From Mollicutes bacterium PWAP (GTDB lineage: Bacteria > Bacillota_I > Bacilli_A > Mycoplasmatales > Metamycoplasmataceae): a DNA stretch of 7,214 nucleotides. Every line of letters begins with the position of its first letter. Position 1 is the first letter of the stretch. The notes beneath the pieces are model-generated. The model was not told the origin of the DNA. It searched no databases and was given only the letters and a program-made list of their open reading frames with translations. Location: contig JAIFTM010000024.1 in NCBI GenBank assembly GCA_019661745.1, positions 1-7,214 on the forward strand, written 5' to 3'. Positions 1 to 7,214 of the stretch are shown in pieces. The translations under genes were made by a program, and so were the position numbers.

Positions 1-22
1 TATAATTCATTTTTTATAAAAA

Positions 23-451
23 TTAATATTTTTTCATGTCTTTTTTAGCATCTCTTTTTTTGATATATTGACGCTTATCAATTTTATTTCTACCTTTTGC
101 GGTTGAAATATCAACTTTAACATAACCACTATTACTGAATTTTAAAACAGTTGCCACTATTGTTAGGCCTTCAACTTTTTTAGATTTTTTTATTTTTATA
201 ATTTGTTTTTTAGAAAGTAAAAGTTTTCTAGATCTTTCTGTTTCTCCTGAGGAGTTCATATATTTTTGAATATGCATTCCAATTAAAAAAATTTCGTCAT
301 TTTTTATTGTTACATAAGTATTATTAATTTGTGCGTTTCCTAATCTAATACTTTTAACTTCTCAACCCTCTAAAACAATTCCTGATTCATATTTATTAAT
401 TAGTTCATAGTCAAAATATGCTCTTTTATTTTTTGTAATAACTTTTGCCAT
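23..451 (-). CDS. smpB: SsrA-binding protein SmpB
   Basis: SmpB binds the tRNA-like domain of tmRNA and delivers it with EF-Tu to stalled ribosomes for trans-translation. The reading frame is 142 residues, normal or slightly short for the family. Seen in the sequence: an N-terminal block with NKRAYFDYEL, then GIVLEGWEVKSIRLG at about residues 24-38, NTYVTI, FLIGMHIQKY, a central RSRKLLLSKKQI stretch, and a C-terminal basic tail with KGRNKIDKRQYIKKRD. These match the SmpB beta-barrel and the tail that enters the mRNA channel. Trp30 is encoded by TGA, so a standard-code reading would start falsely at Met59. The ATG at 451 is chosen because the conserved N-terminus begins there. It overlaps the stop of the upstream gene (TAATG), and a weak AAAGG lies about 10 nt before it, which suggests translational coupling. 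The ssrA partner gene lies at 3146-3566 on the other strand. Confidence 0.97.
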
Positions 452-1191
452 TACCCAATTACCTTTGTTGCAGCTAAAATAATAAATATTATTGCTGCTG
501 TTAAAAAAAATCCTCAAATATAATAAATCAATGATTTTATTGTTTGTTTAGAATAATCATTTAATCATAAAGGATGATTTTTATTTTTTCTTATTTCTGG
601 ATTATTTTTTAAATAATTTCTATGTTCCAAAGAACCTTTAATCGTATTATTTGAATGTTTATTATAATTAAGCCTCAAAACTTTCCCAGGTCCTTCAAAC
701 AAAATTGAGTTTTCAATGAAGTAATTAAATAATTTTGCTTGATTTAACTCATTTTTTTTAGAAATTTTTAATCCCAATTCACTTAGAGCTTCATCTATTT
801 TGGGATCTTTTTTTATAAAATTATATCCACCCCTAACTAAAAAAGTATTTTTTAATGAAACCAATTTATATTTTCCAAAATAATTAGTTTTTTTTAAATA
901 ATATTGTATTTTTTCAGAGTCATAAGCAATTATAGTTGCTCCTTCTTTAATTTTTTTAAATAGAGGAGATAAAAAAATTTCCAAATTAGTTTTATTACTA
1001 TATTTGCTATTGATTAAGTCTATAAAAATATTTTTGTCTTTATTTCATTGCTTTATTTCAACATATATTAATTTTCTTTTTTTATTTTTAAAATTTTCTA
1101 ATTTTTCCATTTTGTTTTCTACTTTTAAATATTCAATTTCTTCTAAAAAATTTATAAAAACTAAATCATTAAATTTTTGTTTTTTACTCAT
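451..1191 (-). CDS. Hypothetical protein with C-terminal membrane anchor, cotranscribed with smpB
   Basis: This is a 246-residue protein that I do not firmly recognise. The frame needs TGA read as Trp at residues 49, 209 and 226. The N-terminal 50 residues are Lys/Glu-rich and look helical. Residues about 50-115 alternate strands and helices: NIFIDL, then FLSPLFKKIKEGATIIAYD, then KYKLVSLKNTFLVRGGYN. This resembles the last strands of a Rossmann-type methyltransferase, but no glycine-rich SAM-binding loop is visible, so that is only a guess. Some mycoplasma proteins of this size are named putative methyltransferases (BC85_0335 family); I could not confirm a match. Residues about 221-241 form one hydrophobic helix close to the C-terminus (TAAIIFIILAA), preceded by charged residues, so the protein may be tail-anchored with its bulk in the cytoplasm. 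It starts at the ATG at 1191, 7 nt after a TATAAT box with no ribosome binding site. It ends overlapping smpB by one base. Confidence 0.85.
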
Positions 1192-1198
1192 AATATTT

Positions 1199-1204
1199 AT
1201 TATA
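1199..1204 (-). promoter_or_regulatory. -10 box of the membrane-protein/smpB operon
   Basis: A perfect TATAAT lies on the minus strand, with exactly 7 nt between it and the ATG at 1191. Transcription would start at or next to the start codon, giving a leaderless mRNA, and no Shine-Dalgarno sequence fits in the gap. A weak -35 candidate, TTTCCA (4 of 6 consensus bases), lies at 1222-1227 after a 17-nt spacer, inside the first codons of the divergent gene. Confidence 0.6.
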
Positions 1205-1207
1205 TTT

Positions 1208-1213
1208 TATAAT
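1208..1213 (+). promoter_or_regulatory. -10 box of the DUF2779 nuclease gene
   Basis: A perfect TATAAT lies on the plus strand, with exactly 7 nt to the ATG at 1221, again predicting a leaderless transcript. Only 3 bp separate it from the divergent -10 box. A poor -35 match (TACTCA) at 1185-1190 would lie over the first codons of the minus-strand gene, so the -10 box probably dominates, as is usual in mycoplasma promoters. Confidence 0.6.
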
Positions 1214-1220
1214 TTTTATA

Positions 1221-3083
1221 ATGGAAAAAGAAGAATTAATTAAATATAAAAATTTTAAAAATCTTTATACAAGTGAAGCTTATTTTATTTGAAATAATTT
1301 CGAGGATAACTATAAACTTAAAAATATTAATGAAAATATATTTAAAGAGATTAATTTTAAAGAGAATTCTTTATGGGGGGTTTCCTCTGACAACATTTCA
1401 TCGTTCAATTCAAATTGGACTTTTGAAAATTTAGGCGAAGTAGAATCAATTTCTTCATCAGAAATAATTGTTAAAACTTTTGGCGCTTTTAGAGAACCAT
1501 CTTATTCTTGAATTAAAAATAAAGCCAAAAGCCTAGGAGTAAATTTAATTGATAGTGTTTCCTCTTCTGGTATAAAAGGATTTGAAGAAACTATGAAACT
1601 TTTTGAGAAAGATTCTATTTTAGTTATTAACCCTTCTTTTATTAATAATGGTGTATTTGCAAGACCTTTCGCTGCTTTAAAAAAAGAAAATAATTTATTT
1701 ATTTGAGATTTAAAATTTTCTAAAAAACTAAATTCTTCCGACGTATTAAAGACTTGGTTTAATTCAACAATTATAAAAAGATCTATGCCTAATTTAAATT
1801 TAATTTTTAGAATTATTTCTCCAATGGATGGAAGTTATTCAAATTTGACCAAACACTTAGAAAATCACGAAAAAGATTTATATGATCGCCATATTTATAA
1901 AAAAAATGAAATAAAATTTATCGAAATGGATAAAATATCAATTACTAAAAGTGGAAGTTCTATTTTAGATATTAGTAAAAAAGGTAAAAATTGATTAAAA
2001 ATTGATGAATTAATTTCTAAAGATAATTTTCAAAAAGGAAAAAACTTTATTTTAAATAATTTTGATAATAGAATTTTTGAAATTAGAGAAGCTAAAAAAA
2101 TAAATAAAATTTATAAATCTAATTTTGAAGATAACTTTAATTTTATTGAAGATAATCCCAATTTAAAAAAAATTATTGAATTTCATTTTGGTAATGATAT
2201 TGCCGAAACAAACGCTAAAGTTGTGCCATCAAAATTAAAAAATAATTCTAAAACATTTTTATTAAATAATATAGAAACTTATTCTAAATATAATTATTTA
2301 CTTGAAAAAAAACTTTATCATGTAAATCAACAAGATTCCGAATTTATTAGTTTATTTTCTAAAATGAAAAGTGCAAAAAAAATTGTTTGATATGATTATG
2401 AAAGTTTTTCTCAACCTTTTTCATCAATGGATTCTGCGCCTCCTTATTCTCAAATGTGTTTTCAATCCAGTGTTATTAGAACGAATTTGGATTCTGAAGT
2501 TTATAAAAAAAATATTGTTGAGGATACAAAAAAGTATTCTATTGAATCTTTAATAAATGTTGTTGATTCTGTATATTGATCAGAGGCTGATTTTTATGTT
2601 GTTTATAATAAAAATTTTGAAAGTGCTCGTAATAAGGAACTAATTAAATATCTTGAAGATAACAAACATTCTAGATTAAATGAAATGAGAAAAAAAATTG
2701 AATCTATTAATAATTTAACAATTGACCTTTGTGATTTTTTTAGCAGAAGTACTCAGAAAAAATTATCTCCCATTGTTTTATATGATCAAAAATTAAGATA
2801 TAGTATAAAAAATATTGAAAAACACATTTCAAATAATAATATTAAAGTGCCAAGACCCATTAAGGAGTATAAAAATCTTAGTATTAAGGATGGTATTATG
2901 GCTATGGATTTAGGAATTAAAAGGAATCTTGGTTTAATTAATGATCATGATTGGATAAAATATACAAAACAACTTGCAGATTATTGTGAAAATGATGTTA
3001 GAGCGATGATAATGGTTTGAGATTTTGTTTTAATGCTTACAGAAGGAGATTTAAAAGATAGAGTTATTGATATCTCTTTATAA
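1221..3083 (+). CDS. DUF2779 (UU173-like) protein, probable nuclease with DEDDy exonuclease fold
   Basis: The protein has 620 residues and uses both TGA and TGG for Trp. The C-terminal half carries a DUF2779-type exonuclease pattern. Motif I is WYDYESF (Asp392, Glu394), followed by SAPPYSQMCFQ, which matches the family's PYQQIPFQ-like stretch. A motif II equivalent, VVYNKNFESAR, has Asn463 and Glu467. Next comes DLCDFF and a YSIKNIEKHI stretch like the family's SIK..LP segment. Motif III is YCENDVRAM (Tyr588, Asp592). Together these are the metal-binding residues of a DEDDy 3'-5' exonuclease. The N-terminal half resembles the RecB/Cas4-like region usually fused to DUF2779, with a WDLKFS strand (Asp163, Lys165) in the place of the E-x-K signature; the preceding catalytic Asp is not evident. 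Substrate and pathway are unknown. The ATG at 1221 is chosen for its 7-nt spacing from TATAAT. The gene is divergent from the smpB operon and ends 62 nt before ssrA. Confidence 0.88.
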
Positions 3084-3126
3084 AAATTTAATATTTAATT
3101 TAATTTTTTTTACTTACTTAACCATT

Positions 3127-3132
3127 TATAAT
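3127..3132 (+). promoter_or_regulatory. -10 box of ssrA
   Basis: A perfect TATAAT lies 13 nt before the mature 5' end of tmRNA. Transcription would begin around 3138-3140, leaving a short leader of about 6-8 nt for RNase P to remove. No good -35 is visible: the right spacing falls in a T-run at 3104-3109. The 62-nt gap after the nuclease gene (3084-3145) has no GC-containing hairpin, so read-through from upstream is also possible. Confidence 0.6.
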
Positions 3133-3145
3133 AATTAATGTATTT

Positions 3146-3566
3146 GGGGATGTAATGGATTCGACATTTTAATGCCTTAATATATTGCAGTGGTTTTGTG
3201 TCCTAAACACTTCGAGATATTTGTAAATGCAAATAAAAAACTAAAAAAAGCTGATGCAACAACAAATGAAGTTTTCTTCATGAATGAAGCTACAGCTAAT
3301 AATTTTGCTTTCGCTTAATTAGCGAAGTTAAATAAAAAGACTAAATAGTCAATAGCAAACTTTATTCATTCGACTCCTCTAAATTGAATAATGTATCGCA
3401 GAGGATAGTGATCTTATGGCGAAAGATCATGAAAATTTAGCCAAAAAGTTATTTGATATTTTGTTCAATTTTGGTCAAAATAACTTATTTAAATTGAACT
3501 AAACTGTAGAAGTATATTAACTGGAAATTAATATGGACCCGGGTTCAACTCCCGGCATCTCCACCA
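3146..3566 (+). ncRNA. ssrA: Transfer-messenger RNA (tmRNA)
   Basis: tmRNA rescues stalled ribosomes: it enters as alanyl-tRNA and then serves as template for a degradation tag. The 5' GGGGAUG pairs with 3' CAUCUCC to form a 7-bp acceptor stem. Its third pair is G-U, the identity element for alanyl-tRNA synthetase. The discriminator A and an encoded CCA follow. The universal GGATTCGAC stands at 3157-3165. The T arm is CCGGG-TTCAACT-CCCGG just before the acceptor strand. Helix 2 is seen as TTAATATA (3177-3184) pairing with TATATTAA (3513-3520), continued by CAG (3188-3190) with CTG (3504-3506) across an internal loop. A GTGT/ACAC hairpin (3198-3210) is probably part of pseudoknot 1. At 421 nt it is typical for one-piece mollicute tmRNA. 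It has its own -10 box and a terminator, and its partner smpB is in the same window. Confidence 0.98.
3229..3318 (+). other. tmRNA tag-peptide reading frame (29 aa)
   Basis: The likely resume codon is GCA at 3229, and the frame ends with TAA at 3316-3318. The tag begins ANKKLKKAD, contains TNEV and FMNEA, and ends ATANNFAFA. It shares ANK, TNEV, FM and the terminal AFA with the known M. capricolum/Mesoplasma tags. The end is AFA, not the ALAA of most bacteria; in Mesoplasma florum the AFA-type tag is degraded by Lon because ClpXP is absent. A short hairpin, TTTCGC (3309-3314) with GCGAAG, spans the stop codon, as helix 5 does in other tmRNAs. The resume codon is placed by analogy and could be one codon off. 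Confidence 0.9.
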
Positions 3567-3586
3567 TTTGTTTTAACGCCAAAAAT

Positions 3587-3607
3587 AACCATTAATTTGG
3601 TTTTTTT
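3587..3607 (+). terminator. Factor-independent terminator of ssrA
   Basis: AACCA and TGGTT form a 5-bp stem around the loop TTAATT, and the 3' arm runs directly into a T-run ending at 3607, followed by more T-rich sequence. It lies 20 nt after the CCA end of tmRNA. The stem is short, but its position and the T-tract make it convincing. Confidence 0.75.
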
Positions 3608-3638
3608 AATTTTTATTTTTACACCACTTTATAACATT

Positions 3639-3667
3639 TTGAAATTATTAAAATAGTATAATATATA
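3639..3667 (+). promoter_or_regulatory. Promoter of the lipoprotein operon
   Basis: TTGAAA (3639-3644), a 17-nt spacer and TATATA (3662-3667) form a good sigma-70-type promoter. A perfect TATAAT at 3657-3662 is an alternative -10 but has only 12 nt to TTGAAA. Transcription would start at roughly 3669-3675, giving a leader of about 25-32 nt. The -10 region overlaps a short AT dinucleotide run (3661-3669). Confidence 0.6.
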
Positions 3668-3668
3668 T

Positions 3669-3686
3669 AAGTTATTTGTGTAACTT
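3669..3686 (+). promoter_or_regulatory. Inverted repeat at the lipoprotein transcription start
   Basis: AAGTTA (3669-3674) and TAACTT (3681-3686) are perfect inverted arms around a 6-nt spacer. They lie immediately downstream of the -10 box and about 14 nt before the ATG. The element could be a DNA operator for a dimeric repressor or, if transcribed whole, a small leader hairpin. There is no T-run after it, so it is not a terminator. Chance occurrence in AT-rich DNA is possible. Confidence 0.4.
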
Positions 3687-3700
3687 CGGATTGGATAAAA

Positions 3701-6700
3701 ATGAAAAAAAACAAGAATTTATATTTATTAAGTGCTGGTTTAATGTCAGTATCACCCTTATTAACTGTATTAAGTTGTGGGACTGAAAAAACTGAAGTTC
3801 CAAAAGAAAATGAAGCTTCATGGAAAGGATTTGACAAATCTAGAATTAGTTCTTTAATTCAAGATTTATCTGGAAACCCTACTTTTGATTTTATTACAGA
3901 ACTGACAAATGGGTTCAGTAGTTTAATAGCTTCATTTAATAATGCTGGTATCATTACTCCTACTTCTATTTTTGATGTAGCAAAATCTTTTATTAGCAAT
4001 TTATTGTCTGGAAAACTTAGTGCCTCTGCTTCTAAATTTACTATTGCAGGACAAACTATTGATTTAAATAAAATTTTTCCAACAATCAAAACAATTATTA
4101 CCCAAATGTTAGAATCTTTACTTTTAAAAGAACAAAAATCTTTAGGACTTTCTCCTGATAATTTAGTTCCTGAAAATATTAAAATAATGGATTTTGTTGA
4201 TAAAACAGTTGGTTTTTTATTTGATAGTATTCCATCTTTCATTGATGGAACTTTTGATCTTTCAAATATTACAAATTTAATCTCTAATGCTTCTTCCCCA
4301 ATTAATTTATTTTTAGACTCGATATCAGGAAAAATTGTTGAAGAATTAAAAGATAGAGTTATTAGCAAAATGAATGATGGCCCTTCTAAGGTTCTTCTCC
4401 AATTTGTTGTTAATTATATTAATAATCTTAAAGAACAATTTAAGAGTGCTGGGTTTGGTGGATTATTTGGTGATATTTCAAAAGCATCTAATATTAATAA
4501 TGAAATTTTGGCTATTAAAACTTTATTTACAGACAAAACTAAAAGTAATGAATTAATTAAAATTTTTACTATACCTTTAATAAAATCAATAGCAAATGAT
4601 CAAAAAAATATTATTGATTCTTTTACTTTCACAAATCAAAATGGTTCATTTTCTTCGAAATTTGCGGACTTATTAAATTCTAAATTATTAACTAAATCAG
4701 ATGATATTGATAAAGATCATTTTATCACAAAAGATATCGCTTCTATAGGTTCTGGAATTATGGGTATTATCGGCAACTTTGCTAAATTATTTGATCCTAT
4801 TAAATCAATAATTCCTAAAACAGACGATCAATGAATTGATAAATTCAAACAATTTACTGGAGATATTGTTGTTAATTTACTCTCTTCAATTATTTCTCCT
4901 CCTTCACCTGAATTTATTTCATTATTTGAGTCTTTAAAAAGAATTATTTTGCCATTATCTCCAATTTTATTTGGTTCTAATATTAAACATTTTGATGACG
5001 CATTAATAAATAATAAAGATAATCCTATAGAAGCAATTAGAAAAATTCTTCAAATTAAATTAGATTTAAATACTACAACCCAACTTTCTAATGTTAATAG
5101 CACTCCAACATTAATGGATCTTTTTACAGACAACAATCGCCTAGATATTATCAAAGAAATAGCAATTAATTTCTTTGATAATAATATTGGTATTTATGCT
5201 ACAAAATTATCTAATTCAAAAACATTTCCATCTTTGGGAACACTTTTTGGAAATTTACAAAAATTACTTTCAGATTTAATAAATGGCCAAACAGCTATAG
5301 ATTCTATAAAAAATCTTAAAATAATTGAGACTTCATTTTCAGTTTTATCAGACTTAATTGATATTGAAGTTAAAAAATTATTTGATGATATTATTGCAAA
5401 AAGTAATATAAATTTAGGTCCTATATCTTCTATTATTTTAAAACCTTTAAAAGATTATTTATATAGTTTCACTTCTAATAAAGATAGTGTTCTTAAAACT
5501 CTTTCTAAAGAAATTGAAGTTACAGTATTTGGAAATCCCAATGGTTCTCCTCATAAATTCGACAGTTCTTCAGTAATTCAATCTCTAAAAGATTTCATGC
5601 CTATGCTTGAACAATATGGTATTTTCGCTGGAATTGGTGCCGCTGGAGCTGCCGTTTACTTTTCTCCAAACCTTTTTGAATATTTAACTAATTATATTAT
5701 TAATAAATTCAATTTAACTGGAGATATTGAAAATAAACTTAAAAATATTCCAAATTTAATGAAAATAAAAATTGATGAAATTGTCCAAATTATTTCATCA
5801 AACAATAAAACTATTCCTGATTTAGTTTCAGAATCAATTAAAAAGTTCTTAGAATTTTTAGATTTCAATTTAATTTCTCTTACTCCTACTGGTTCTAATA
5901 CTGCTACTGATTATTCTATTTTGGGTTTGTTACAAATTCTTACTTTCGGTTTAGGCTTTGAAAAAAACACTTTAAATCAGCTTTCTGGAATAGGGGTTAA
6001 CCTTAATTCAATTAAACCAATTACTGATTTTATTTTTCAAATGAATTCGTTAACAATTAATGGAAGTCCTGCGGTAGGAAATGTACAACAAACTTCTACT
6101 TTACAAGCAACTAATTCATTGCAATCAATATCAATGTTTTTAACTGGTGCCTTAATACAAATAAAAGATACAAACAATGGATTTATTAATTATTTAACAA
6201 ATACAATTATGAATGGCAATCATGTTTATCCCATTGATTTAATTAAAAATATTTTTTCTGGAACCAAGGGAGTTATTTCTGATCCTAGAAAAATCACCAA
6301 TGGACAATTACCACTTATTACTTTAAATGTTGCTGATCCTGCAACCCCCAATAGTAAAACTTGAGATGTAGATTGATTAACATTAAATCAATTAATGGTT
6401 GAGAATGCTAGTGTATTGCCTCAAGGGGTTAAAGCCTCTGATTATTCAACAATAGCTTTAGAAAAAATTATTGAAATTGAATTTAAAGAATTGATTAAAT
6501 TACCAATTATTTTTATTTTAAATAATTTGGGATTTAAAGGAGATACAAATACCCTTTCTGCATTTCAAAATAATAATTTTGTCGGAATTATAGTTTCAAT
6601 TTTAGATAATTTAAAAATAAACAATTCTAATGGTCAATCTTCTATTTTGGAAACTGTTAAAACATTTATAAATAATTTAAGTTCCAATAATAATATTTTT

Positions 6701-7189
6701 AGCACTTTGATTGGAAAAACCTTGAACCCAATTATTGATTTATTATCCAAAGTAAAATTATGGTTGGAAAATCCTAATGGAAATAATTTAACAAATGATG
6801 ATGTTTACAATTCTATTGTTGATGCTTTTGCTGCGGATCACGTTATTACAGATCCTCACATATCAGATTTTGTTGGCCCTAATGGAATCATTGAAGTAAA
6901 CAATGGTTCTATAATTATTCATAAAACTACAATGGGGCATTTATTAAATATTTTTTCTTATTTATTTAATTCTTCTCCTTCTCTAACAACATTATTTAAT
7001 GATTTCTTAAATAAAAATTTAAACAAGGAAATCATTTCTAATGAAATTAAGTTAGATTTAAATAACTTAATTCAACCATTATTTGATTTAATTTCAAACC
7101 CATTAAATAAAATAATTGAAGAATCACAAAATTATGTAAAAACAACTCACAGAAGTATTTCTGTTTCTTCAATATATAACAAACATTAA
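3701..7189 (+). CDS. Large surface lipoprotein, 1162 aa
   Basis: One continuous frame of 1162 residues, with TGA read as Trp at residues 378, 888 and 892. The N-terminus is a lipoprotein signal: basic MKKNKN, a hydrophobic core to about residue 24, then the lipobox TVLSC with Cys26 as the lipidated residue. Cys26 is the only cysteine. The mature protein should be anchored on the outer face of the membrane. After a short polar linker the rest looks almost wholly alpha-helical, with repeated I/L/F-rich amphipathic stretches split by Asn/Ser/Gly turns. A Gly/Ala-rich hydrophobic stretch, GIFAGIGAAGAAVYF, lies at residues 640-654. PxLxxLF recurs at residues 469-475, 510-516 and 1093-1099. No enzymatic motif is seen. 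It may belong to a mollicute paralogous lipoprotein family (such as those named MOLPALP), but I cannot confirm this. The start has only a weak GGAT upstream and is followed by an A8 tract. A second gene follows 17 nt after the stop. Confidence 0.93.
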
Positions 7190-7191
7190 AA

Positions 7192-7197
7192 AAGGAG
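7192..7197 (+). promoter_or_regulatory. Ribosome binding site of the next gene
   Basis: AAGGAG, a near-perfect Shine-Dalgarno sequence, begins 3 nt after the lipoprotein stop and ends 9 nt before the ATG at 7207. It is the strongest ribosome binding site in the window, whereas the genes at 1191 and 1221 have none. Confidence 0.8.
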
Positions 7198-7206
7198 TAT
7201 TAAACT

Positions 7207-7214
7207 ATGAAAAA
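7207..7214 (+). CDS. Start of a downstream gene, cut by the window edge
   Basis: An ATG followed by AAAAA (Met-Lys and then Lys or Asn) lies behind a strong AAGGAG, with 17 nt separating it from the preceding stop. It is almost certainly in the same transcript as the lipoprotein. A Met-Lys start is common among mycoplasma lipoproteins, so a second, perhaps paralogous, lipoprotein is plausible, but only two full codons are visible. Confidence 0.65.

Noticed and set aside
1..10. Possible ATG of a further minus-strand gene (ATG-AAT-TAT) 12 nt after smpB
   Set aside because: Only three codons fit in the window and there is no ribosome binding site, so it cannot be supported.
1004..1243. 79-codon plus-strand open frame rich in Phe, Leu and Ile
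   Set aside because: It is antisense to the membrane-anchored gene and runs over the divergent promoter. Its hydrophobicity comes from reading Lys-rich codons backwards.
1375..1380. G6 tract in the nuclease gene as a slippage site
   Set aside because: It is unusual in this AT-rich DNA, but at six bases it is too short to argue for phase variation, and the frame is intact.
3084..3126. Possible terminator after the nuclease gene (AT-rich stretch with a T-run)
   Set aside because: I could find no stable stem before the T-run; the sequence is only A/T with imperfect symmetry.
3619..3837. 72-codon open frame on the minus strand across the lipoprotein start
   Set aside because: It overlaps the promoter and signal-peptide region of the lipoprotein and has no recognisable protein features.
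3859..4368. 169-codon open frame on the minus strand
   Set aside because: It lies wholly antisense to the lipoprotein and has no promoter or ribosome binding site. The long frame is a by-product of the AT-rich codon pattern on the other strand.
4374..4556. 60-codon plus-strand open frame inside the lipoprotein
   Set aside because: It is an out-of-frame shadow of the lipoprotein with no independent signals.
4832..6364. Apparent stop codons breaking the lipoprotein into three genes
   Set aside because: All three breaks are TGA codons in one unchanged frame. Other genes here, including smpB at a conserved position, need TGA as Trp, so this is one intact gene and not a pseudogene.

Overview
The window comes from a mollicute (Mycoplasma/Spiroplasma/Ureaplasma-type bacterium). 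The DNA is extremely AT-rich, and every real gene is continuous only if UGA is read as tryptophan (code 4). Read with the standard code, the genes break into fragments at TGA codons in places where Trp fits, for example the conserved EGWEVKSIR stretch of SmpB. The genus cannot be fixed from this sequence. The tmRNA tag (starts ANKK, contains TNEV, ends NNFAFA) resembles the tags of the M. capricolum/Mesoplasma group.

Left part, minus strand (23-1191): a two-gene operon. First comes a 246-residue unrecognised protein with a C-terminal membrane helix. Its stop codon overlaps the start of smpB (TAATG), which encodes the tmRNA partner protein. This operon diverges from a plus-strand 620-residue DUF2779 (UU173-like) nuclease gene (1221-3083). 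Only 29 bp separate the two start codons. That gap holds two back-to-back TATAAT boxes, each exactly 7 nt from its ATG, so both messages are probably leaderless.

Middle (3127-3607): ssrA (tmRNA), with a -10 box, an alanine-type tRNA-like domain, an encoded CCA end, a 29-residue tag reading frame and a factor-independent terminator. The RNA and protein halves of trans-translation therefore lie within about 3.2 kb of each other but on opposite strands, with the nuclease gene and the unknown membrane-anchored gene between them.

Right part (3639-7214): a lipoprotein unit. A promoter followed by an 18-bp inverted repeat drives a 1162-residue lipoprotein (lipobox Cys26, its only cysteine). A strong ribosome binding site and an ATG-AAA start follow after 17 nt, so another gene of the same operon begins at the right edge. 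The most notable points are the mirror-image leaderless promoters, the grouping of smpB, ssrA and an exonuclease-like gene, and the large lipoprotein with its recurring PxLxxLF motif. No CRISPR, insertion sequence, phage or tRNA gene was seen.
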